From a bacterium (GTDB lineage Bacteria; 4484-113; JAFGCY01): a stretch of DNA of 53,396 nucleotides. The DNA lies in assembly GCA_016932385.1 (NCBI GenBank), contig JAFGCY010000088.1:1-53396 (forward strand), read 5' to 3'. Shown here piece after piece: positions 33,301 through 39,287 of this stretch. Each line of letters opens with the position of its first letter. The stretch's first letter is position 1. The notes beneath the pieces were generated by a model, which saw only the letters and a list, made by a program, of their open reading frames with translations, made no database searches and had not been told where the DNA came from. The translations under genes were made by a program, and so were the position numbers.

Positions 33301-33708
33301 GGCGACGACGCCGAAATCGGGAAACGCAGTGGAGTACACGTGCTCGACGCCCTTGATATCCCACAGCTTGCGCTCCAACGGGATGCTGATCAGGTTCTCG
33401 ACCTCCTGGGGCGAAGCGCCGGGGAACGGCACGATCACATTGACCATCGGCACGCTGATCTGCGGGTTCTCCTCGCGCGGGGTGACAAAGAGCGCCATCA
33501 TCCCGAAGGCCAGCGCGGCGACCATCACCAGAAGCGTGATCTTGGAGTCGATGAACATCTTGGTCATGATCCCGCCGATGTTCAGCTTGGTATCGAGGGT
33601 GCTATCCATCTCGACCAGCCGGTCCTCGCTGTGCGGGGGCGTCCAGTCCTCGCCGGGATCGACCGGACAGCCGGGCTCATTCGGTTTGAAGAACTTTCTC
33701 CACTGCAT
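30334..33708 (-). CDS. RND-family efflux transporter
   Basis: The 1124-residue inner-membrane pump has the RND plan of twelve helices with two large periplasmic loops. An N-terminal extension of about 45 residues precedes the first helix; the porter region reads FPGASPQEVENLISIPLE. The helix-4 motif reads GILVDQAIVVVEN (Asp472-Gln473), where AcrB has the Asp-Asp pair of its proton relay. Helix 10 reads VVRNSIILIEF with Arg1027 in place of the AcrB Lys. So one acidic and one basic residue remain, suggesting a modified coupling site. The lack of the heavy-metal CusA consensus favours organic substrates, but this is uncertain. Last gene of the TolC-MFP-RND operon, 11 bases after the adaptor gene, with GGGGAGG before the ATG. 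Confidence 0.92.
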   Translation of the reverse strand: MQWRKFFKPNEPGCPVDPGEDWTPPHSEDRLVEMDSTLDTKLNIGGIMTKMFIDSKITLLVMVAALAFGMMALFVTPREENPQISVPMVNVIVPFPGASPQEVENLISIPLERKLWDIKGVEHVYSTAFPDFGVVAAQFYVGEDQEDSVFKVYETVYSNLDQAPLGIMSPIVKPVDINDVPIVALTLFSEERSTFELRQEATALLNELREVAGTSESVIVGGDDRQITIEIDPVKSAAYAVDPMLIVEAIGGANFRLPTDRLENGGTRVMVRSGQFLRNAEDVGNIVVKTHTFPNGMGGEPIYLRDIATVTDGPAEMTNISRISFGQKIMTKFHGGLAADNQQLTGHRYNAVTLAVAKQKGKNAVTISQAVIDKMSEIAPTLLSDRTSWLVTRDDGASANKTVNELVYNLTWAIIIVIGLLVIFLGWRDAAVVAVAIPITVLVTLAIGYLAGQTINRITLFALILSLGILVDQAIVVVENIHRHLQLRQQKCSVTNSCILAVNEIANPTIYATLVVVVSMIPMAFVTGMMGPYMGPIPFNVPVAMIISLIVAFKISPYLALRWLKIKPAHEQAGGDKPATTGSAALDDAQGANPILLKLFNRVMVPLMDSPAKYKMLMIALVVALLICFAFPAVQWVKFRMLPKANVKTFLVTVDLPASAALNSTEKLARELEDRLLLEPEVVEVITTVGAGSVIDFNGLLRGTAFRNQPYQADLRVNLTPKEARSEKSEEMVRRIRPELHALAAPFNANVKLVEDPPGPPVRSTLVAEIYGPYGQLQRDLVAQVRQWFGETAQVTDIDDSVSTVAEELKITVDEEKAVQAGLKVSDVSMSLRAALSGYPVTQIHDPAELNQTPVVLRFPVEYRSSLEDLGHIVLPSPLGPVPLNTLVNVEHSEVGRPVYHKDLRPVSYVFGEMDQRSSVYANIDLITHAAQDPLPPSHELKWEGEWDLTLKVFRDLGIAMGVAILLIYLLLVGRFKSFSDPILLMGAVPLTMLGVLPGFAIVGAWDVYFSATGMIGVIALSGIVVRNSIILIEFIQDSMAAGMSLRDAVIYAGVIRTRPIFLTAVTAMAGMLMMVTDPVWSGLSWALLFGIAASTPLSLVVIPLLYYHAKRNKKQAEPQACEI

Positions 33709-33719
33709 GGCTGCCTCCC

Positions 33720-34964
33720 CTAATTGCCGACTTGCGCGCCGGAATACATGCCGGTCTGCGGCTGGGCCACGATCCGGTCGCCGTCGCTCAATCCGCGGAT
33801 CACCGTCCGCACGCCATCCTCTTCGGGTCCGAGCTCGACCGCCGTGCGGCTGATCACGCCGTTCTCGGAGACGCGCCAGACATAAGATTGCTCGCCGTCG
33901 ACGAACACCGCCGCCGCGGGTACGCTCAGCCGCTCCTGCTCGCCGGCGGGAATCCGCACGCGGACGAAGCGCCCGCTGAACAGTCCATCGCTGGAGTCAA
34001 GCTGCAGCTCCACCTTTACGGTATGCGTGCCGGGATTGGCGGCCGCGCCGATCACGTCGATTGTGCCCGTGATCACGGATAGTCCGCTGACCTCGTCGCC
34101 GACGATGACTTCGACGGTCTCGCCCGCCGTAAGGTGCTTGAGCAGGTGTTCGGCGACGCTCAACTCCACACGGTAGCTGCTGTCGTCCTCGACCATGTAG
34201 ATCGGATAACCGGGCGAGGCCATCTGACCGACTTCGGCCAGCTTTCGCGTCACCACCCCGTCGAACGGCGCGGTCAACGTGGCGTACTGCTGGTAGGAGG
34301 CCGCCTGCTGGCCCTTGGCCGCGGCCTGCTGCTGTTTGGCGGCGACCTGCGGCCGCTTGGCCTCGGCCTGGGCGATCATGCCCTCGGCCTGGGCTACGGC
34401 GCCCTTGGCGCGCTCGACGTTCTCCGCGGCGATCTTCAGACCCAACTCGGCCTTGTCGCGGTTGACGCGCGGGATGCTGTCCTCGGCCACCAACCGCTCG
34501 GCCCGTTCAAAGTCCACCTGGGCGTCGGCGTGGGCGGCCTCGGCCTGCGCCAGCGCCGCCTGGGCCTGGGCCAGTCCAGCCTGGCCCTGGGCTACCACCG
34601 TCTCGACCTCGCCCAAGGCCGCCGCGGCTTCGGCCTGGTAGGCCGCCGCCTCGTTACGCATCGCCTGGATGTCGGTGTCGTCGATCCGCGCCAGCACATC
34701 ACCCGCGCTGACGCGTTCGCCTTCTTCGAAGCCCAGATAGGTAATCGCGCTGAACAGCTTGGTGGCGATCGGCACGGCCGTCGTTCCCGTCACCGTTCCC
34801 GTGACCTCCGTGTAGCCGGTTTCGGTCCGGGCGCTGACCGTCACGACCGGCGCGGCGAAACTCTGGCGTTGCAGCTCGGCGGGCTTCTCGGCCTGCGTGC
34901 AGCCCAGCGCGGCCAGCCATAGGATGCTTGCCGCAGTCAATGTGATGATTTTGTAGCTATTCAT
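33720..34964 (-). CDS. RND efflux periplasmic adaptor (membrane fusion lipoprotein)
   Basis: The 414-residue adaptor has a lipobox (LAALGC). A lipoyl/barrel-sandwich half-motif (GFEEGERVSAGDVLARIDD) precedes a long Ala/Gln/Glu-rich coiled-coil hairpin (about residues 90-190, with QAQAALAQAEAAHADAQ). The second half-motif is APFDGVVTRKLAEVGQ, followed by beta-barrel and membrane-proximal domains (SVPAAAVFVDGEQSYVW). It should link the RND pump to the TolC-like channel. The ATG at 34964 overlaps the end of the outer-membrane gene by 8 bases (ATGAATAG) and has GGGAGG upstream; the longer ORF to 35033 reads through the upstream gene out of phase. Confidence 0.93.
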   Translation of the reverse strand: MNSYKIITLTAASILWLAALGCTQAEKPAELQRQSFAAPVVTVSARTETGYTEVTGTVTGTTAVPIATKLFSAITYLGFEEGERVSAGDVLARIDDTDIQAMRNEAAAYQAEAAAALGEVETVVAQGQAGLAQAQAALAQAEAAHADAQVDFERAERLVAEDSIPRVNRDKAELGLKIAAENVERAKGAVAQAEGMIAQAEAKRPQVAAKQQQAAAKGQQAASYQQYATLTAPFDGVVTRKLAEVGQMASPGYPIYMVEDDSSYRVELSVAEHLLKHLTAGETVEVIVGDEVSGLSVITGTIDVIGAAANPGTHTVKVELQLDSSDGLFSGRFVRVRIPAGEQERLSVPAAAVFVDGEQSYVWRVSENGVISRTAVELGPEEDGVRTVIRGLSDGDRIVAQPQTGMYSGAQVGN

Positions 34965-36597
34965 GATTGCCTCCCATGCAGTCCGGAAGCTCGAGTTCCA
35001 TACTTGTCGACATATCTCCCGACTCCGCGCCACCCAGGAACGGATCCTCGGCGGTGCCCGTCAGGCCGGCGGCCTGCAGCAGGCGCAGGTAGGCCAGCAG
35101 GTAGTCGTGCTTGGCCTTGACCTGGCGCAGCCGGCTTTCCTTGTGTTGCGTGATCGCCATCCGCAGGTCCAGGTAGTTGGTCAGCCCCTCGCGGTAGCGG
35201 TTTTTCACCACGCGCAGGTTCTCCGCGGCGCGCTCGGCCTGGCTGCCGAACGTCTCGATCGACTGCCTGGCGATCACCACCTCGGCATGCGCCTGGGCCA
35301 CCTCGATCTGCGCCAGCTCCTGCAGCTGCTCCAGCGCGAGCTGGGCGGCCTGCAGATCGGCGCGTTTCTGCTCGATCTCGTTGTCGATCACGCGTCCGGT
35401 ATCCAGGTCCAGCAGCAGCTGGGCACCGAAGGTTACCTCGTTGTGCCCGTTATCCCAGAGATCGGCGCTACTGTGCTTGCCCTCGGCGAATACGCCGACT
35501 ACGGGATTGCGCTTTTTAATCGCCTCGTCGAGCACGTTGGTCGCCGCGCAGACCCGCAAGGACATCGCATTCAGGTCCGGGCGCGACTCCAGCGCGAGGA
35601 TCGTGATCTCGCCCAGGTCCGGCACCGGCTCGTCGAGGATCGCCAGCGGGATCTCCGGCGCGAATTCGCCGGCGTAAGCGCCGCCGGTCAGGATACCCAG
35701 CGTATCGATGATCAGCCCGCGATAGGTCTGGGCGCGGTTGACCTCGTCGGCCAGGTTGGCCAGCTGGACGTCCGCCGCGGCGATATCGCTGCCGATCACC
35801 AGCCCCTCGTCGTAGAGCTGCTCGATCAGCCGCTTCAACTCGTCGACCGTCAGCGTGGCCTCGTCGAGCACCAGCAGCTGGTCGTCGAGCAGCGCATAGT
35901 TGAAATAGGCCTCGATCACCTTGGTGGTCAGCTCGTGCTCCCTGGCCAGCGCGTCGAAGTCGATGGCGTTGGCATTGAGCGCCACGGCGTCGCTGAGCAG
36001 CTTGATCCGGCCGCTGTTGAACAGCGGGTACATCAGCATCAGCTTGTATTCCATATTTCCGAAGTAGTCCGGATCGTTCAGCGCCGCCGGATCGAAATCC
36101 ATCTGCGTGACGCGGCCCTGGCTGAGCTTGCTGGCGAACACGCCGAGCGGGCTGTTGGTCTGCATGCCGGTGATCGACAGCTCGCTTTTCAACCCGCCGT
36201 AGCCGGCTACGGAGTCGCTCTGCTCCTGGCCGCTGATCGCCTGCCACTGCATCGCCGCCAATCCCGGGCTATGCTCGATGGCCGCGGCGACAATGTCCCC
36301 CAGGAGGAATACGGGCAGTTGGTCCTCAGCCACGGAAACGTCAGACTGTGTGATGTCGGCTTCCCGTTCTTCCTCGACATCGGGGGCTTTATCCTCGGTT
36401 TCAGCCGGTGCGAGCGTATTGGCCAGCCGCGTGATCTCCTCATACTGTGTATCCGATTGATGGACCCGCGGATTAACCTGCGCCAGATCGCCGGGCGCGC
36501 CGATCGACGCCCCGGCCGGCGCAGCCAACGCCAGCATCAGCACCAGCCCACCCAGCGTGCTAACAAGCTGGGATAAGCACCTGTTCTTCAACAACAT
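34957..36597 (-). CDS. TolC-family outer-membrane efflux protein
   Basis: The 546-residue product has a signal peptide ending near PAGAS, a polar acidic region to about residue 95, and two TolC-type repeats of long helices and beta strands. Typical segments are AIEHSPGLAAMQWQ, ALNANAIDFDALAREHELTT, KNRYREGLTNYLDLRMA and KHDYLLAYLRLLQAAGLTG. It is the exit duct of the tripartite pump. The extra acidic N-terminal domain (EEEREADITQSDVSVAED) is longer than in most family members. A CsoR-like palindrome lies about 150 bases upstream of its ATG and probably controls the operon. Confidence 0.9.
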   Translation of the reverse strand: MLLKNRCLSQLVSTLGGLVLMLALAAPAGASIGAPGDLAQVNPRVHQSDTQYEEITRLANTLAPAETEDKAPDVEEEREADITQSDVSVAEDQLPVFLLGDIVAAAIEHSPGLAAMQWQAISGQEQSDSVAGYGGLKSELSITGMQTNSPLGVFASKLSQGRVTQMDFDPAALNDPDYFGNMEYKLMLMYPLFNSGRIKLLSDAVALNANAIDFDALAREHELTTKVIEAYFNYALLDDQLLVLDEATLTVDELKRLIEQLYDEGLVIGSDIAAADVQLANLADEVNRAQTYRGLIIDTLGILTGGAYAGEFAPEIPLAILDEPVPDLGEITILALESRPDLNAMSLRVCAATNVLDEAIKKRNPVVGVFAEGKHSSADLWDNGHNEVTFGAQLLLDLDTGRVIDNEIEQKRADLQAAQLALEQLQELAQIEVAQAHAEVVIARQSIETFGSQAERAAENLRVVKNRYREGLTNYLDLRMAITQHKESRLRQVKAKHDYLLAYLRLLQAAGLTGTAEDPFLGGAESGDMSTSMELELPDCMGGNHE

Positions 36598-36745
36598 GTA
36601 GAATTGCCTTCCTCCCTCGGCGCAATTGCCCTTGGTCGGTTGCCGTCAATTAACTTCAGCATCACGGTCCGGCAACGCGTCTATCAGCGCCCGCGCCGTG
36701 CTACAACATTGATAGCATAGCATTTGCGCGCGGCACTTCAACGAA

Positions 36746-36761
36746 ATACCCCCTGGGGTAT
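36746..36761. promoter_or_regulatory. CsoR/CstR-like palindromic operator, site 2
   Basis: ATACCC-CCTG-GGGTAT has the same perfect 6-bp arms and 4-base spacing as site 1 at 29340-29355. It closely resembles published CsoR operators, which have C-rich/G-rich centres. It sits just upstream of the candidate -35 (36736-36741) of the efflux operon. No other copy of these arms was noticed in the window. Confidence 0.6.
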
Positions 36762-36870
36762 ACGTTTATCGTACCGGACCCGGCTGTTTTTCGGGTGATT
36801 GTCATAATCTGTGTCCTCCCTGCTGCAGCCATCCGCGCAACGCCGCGCCGCAGGCCGTCGCCGCATTTCG

Positions 36871-36876
36871 TATAAT
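36871..36876 (+). promoter_or_regulatory. TATAAT -10 box of the propeller lipoprotein gene
   Basis: TATAAT lies 32 bases before the GTG start at 36909. The short leader contains the purine-rich AAGGTGGGGG ribosome binding site. No good -35 was seen. Confidence 0.5.
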
Positions 36877-36908
36877 GCTATTAAGAACAAGAAGGTGGGG
36901 GTTGTAGC

Positions 36909-39275
36909 GTGGCAAAACAAATGCCGGTAGTTACACGGGTTTGCGCCGGATTGGCTGGCTTGGCGGTGCTCCTGTTGCTGTTGACGCCCGGTTGCCGAAG
37001 CGGAGCACCGGCTAACCTCGCCCAGCAACCGTCCACCGGCTCGCCGGTCTGGTCGGGCCTGGGCCATGATTCCACCCGCACCGGCTATTCGCCGGTCTCC
37101 GGCCCCACTCAGCTTGCCGAACGGAGCTATGCCGAAATCGACGTCAGGATGCGCGGCTACGCCTGCGCCGGCGCTGGCCGCAGATATTACATCATCGGCT
37201 TCAGCCTGCAAGCGTTCGACGCGGCGGACCAGCCGCTGTGGCGGTTCCGTCCCGTCAACGGCGTGGCCGGCAATCCAGCGCTCGGCGCTGACGGCACGAT
37301 CTATGTGCTGGGGCGGGACTGGAACCTGTATGCGCTTAGCCCGGACGGCTCGCTTCAATGGCAGATCCCCAGCGAAATGCCGGACTGGTATTACTCGATC
37401 GACCAAACGGAGATCGGGCGCTATGCCGACCAGATCGCCGTCGATCCAACCGGCCGGGTTTACGCCACCCGGCAGCGAACGTTGTCCGGCGATGAGTATG
37501 AACTGCTGGCCGCCAGCCCCACGGGGGAAGTCCTCTGGCGGCGTGTTTTCACTGGTTGGATCGGCGAACCACAGCTCGGGCCATTGGGCGTGTACGTCTA
37601 TACGCCGGACAACCTGATCCAGGTGATCAGCCCGGCCGGCGAAAATGCCTGGAGCATTGCCAAGGAGGACCCCGGCGATCGCACCGTCTGTTTTGCCGTG
37701 GCCGGTGACGGGACGGTCGCCTATGTTCAAGGCGGCGAGCTGCACGTCCTGTCCGCGGACGGCCAGGTGCGCTGGGAAGCTGAGTACGTTGGCCGATACA
37801 ATGCGCTTCCCCAGGTAGCCGTTGACCACTCCCGCGTGTATCTCAAGCCCGCGCGGGACCTGCTGTGTTACAGCAGCGCCGGCAACCTGCTCTGGACGGT
37901 GGAGGATGCGCTATATGACCGCTCCCCAATCTGCATCTCGGCGGACGGCGGCATCTGCGGCTTCCAGGAGAATTCGGAGTCTGATACGGGTAACTACTTC
38001 CAGGTGGTTTCCATCGATGCCGATGGAGCGCTGGCCTGGGATTGCGACCTGCGCGACAGCCTGTCATATAACAGCTATGACCTTACCGTCGACGAGGCCG
38101 GCCTGATCCACGCCGGCTCCAACTTCGTGTACCAGGAGATCAGCAGCGCTGGCGAGGTGGAGTACGATCACTGGGCAGCCTACAGCGTCCCCCGCGGTCC
38201 GGTGATCGATGCCGACCTGAACTGCTATCTCGCCTATGGCAGAACGTTGTACTGCTTCGATATGGCGGGCGAAATGCGCTGGCAGGCGGAATTCGACGAC
38301 ACGATCAACAGCCATCCGGTGCTGGACCCGCGGGGCACATTGATGGTAACCACGGCCGAGACCGGACTGCATGTGCTGGATATGGCCGGCAAACAGCTCT
38401 GGAACTTCACTCCGATTTTGCCGGCCCTGAACGTTTCGGTTGGTGCGGGCGGCGAGCTTTATTTGCTGACCGATGGCAACCTGGCGTACATGTTGAATGC
38501 AGGCGGCCAGCCGGTCTGGCAGTATACGTCTGAGAAAAGCTTCGTCGCCACTCCCGCGATCGCTCCCGACGGCACGATCGTCACCATCATCGGCGACCGC
38601 TATCGGAACACCGACCTGGTCGCCATTTCACGGTCGGGCCGGCTTAAATGGCAAATATCCGACATCAAATCCGATTACTACAGTGTTCCGGTAATCGACG
38701 CGGACGGCACCGTTTATTGCGTCAGCCACGGGGCGATAAACGCGTTTACCGCCGACGGGCGGCTGCGCTGGTCGCTGGACGGCAACTGGCATGCCAACAT
38801 CGCACTGTCACCGTCCGGCATCATTTATGCCACCGACGCCTCGGGCTCGTTTCTCGCCAGCGTGAGTGACACTGAGTACTACGAGGACTCCAACGGCGTG
38901 TATGCCATCTCCACTACGGGCGAGATCCTCTGGTACCACCGGCTGCACGCCTATTCGTACACCAAGCCCGTGGCCGATGCTCGCGGCAACGTGTTTGTCG
39001 GCACACATACCGGCCGGGTGAATGCATTCAACCGCTATGGGCACAGCCTGTGGTTCTTCTGGGGCTCCGGCGATTTCCTGGACTGGCCCGACGCGACCAA
39101 GTACAACACGGGCGGCTCGGCAACCAGCGCCGCGCCCTATGTGTACGCGCCGAGCCTGGCGCTAGCACCCGACGGCACGCTGGCCTGCACGAATAGCTGG
39201 GACATGACGCCCCAGGATAACCAAGACGAGGAGCACCTGCTGGTCATTTTCATCCGCAGCAATACCGGCGGCTAA
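36909..39275 (+). CDS. PQQ-like beta-propeller lipoprotein
   Basis: The 788-residue product (GTG start, AAGGTGGGGG upstream) has a lipobox (LTPGC) and, after about residue 90, roughly fourteen PQQ/BamB-like blades of 40-50 residues. Each has the pattern DGTxYxxxxxxxLYAxxxDGxxxW, for example DGTIYVLGRDWNLYALSPDG and DGTVYCVSHGAINAFTADG. Fourteen blades would fit two seven-bladed propellers. No residues typical of a quinoprotein active site were recognised, so a binding or scaffold role is more likely than a dehydrogenase. A hairpin covers the stop codon. It is convergent with the ATPase gene. Confidence 0.85.
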   Translation: MAKQMPVVTRVCAGLAGLAVLLLLLTPGCRSGAPANLAQQPSTGSPVWSGLGHDSTRTGYSPVSGPTQLAERSYAEIDVRMRGYACAGAGRRYYIIGFSLQAFDAADQPLWRFRPVNGVAGNPALGADGTIYVLGRDWNLYALSPDGSLQWQIPSEMPDWYYSIDQTEIGRYADQIAVDPTGRVYATRQRTLSGDEYELLAASPTGEVLWRRVFTGWIGEPQLGPLGVYVYTPDNLIQVISPAGENAWSIAKEDPGDRTVCFAVAGDGTVAYVQGGELHVLSADGQVRWEAEYVGRYNALPQVAVDHSRVYLKPARDLLCYSSAGNLLWTVEDALYDRSPICISADGGICGFQENSESDTGNYFQVVSIDADGALAWDCDLRDSLSYNSYDLTVDEAGLIHAGSNFVYQEISSAGEVEYDHWAAYSVPRGPVIDADLNCYLAYGRTLYCFDMAGEMRWQAEFDDTINSHPVLDPRGTLMVTTAETGLHVLDMAGKQLWNFTPILPALNVSVGAGGELYLLTDGNLAYMLNAGGQPVWQYTSEKSFVATPAIAPDGTIVTIIGDRYRNTDLVAISRSGRLKWQISDIKSDYYSVPVIDADGTVYCVSHGAINAFTADGRLRWSLDGNWHANIALSPSGIIYATDASGSFLASVSDTEYYEDSNGVYAISTTGEILWYHRLHAYSYTKPVADARGNVFVGTHTGRVNAFNRYGHSLWFFWGSGDFLDWPDATKYNTGGSATSAAPYVYAPSLALAPDGTLACTNSWDMTPQDNQDEEHLLVIFIRSNTGG

Positions 39276-39282
39276 CCGCCGG
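39265..39282. terminator. hairpin at the stop codon between convergent genes
   Basis: CCGGCGG-CTAA-CCGCCGG is a perfect 7-bp inverted repeat with a 4-base loop that contains most of the TAA stop of the propeller gene. It ends 6 bases before the convergent ATPase gene end. It could stop transcription from both sides, although no T run follows. Confidence 0.45.
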
Positions 39283-39287
39283 CCCGT

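Larger units (their letters stand above)
36598..36908. other. divergent intergenic region with operator and two promoters
   Basis: These 311 bases separate the efflux operon (minus) from the propeller lipoprotein gene (plus). They hold the second CsoR-like palindrome (36746-36761). A possible minus-strand promoter follows it, with TTGAAG at 36736-36741 and TATGCT at 36714-36719 (16-base spacer). A plus-strand TATAAT lies at 36871-36876. No gene was seen. Confidence 0.5.

Noticed and set aside
30361..33723. 1120-codon plus-strand ORF antisense to the RND gene, and similar long antisense ORFs (25855-27807, 13539-14990, 34963-36576, 39894-41735).
   Set aside because: They are phase shadows of clear genes in GC-rich DNA: their products are rich in Arg, Gly, His and Asp, have no domains, and lie fully opposite well-supported coding regions.
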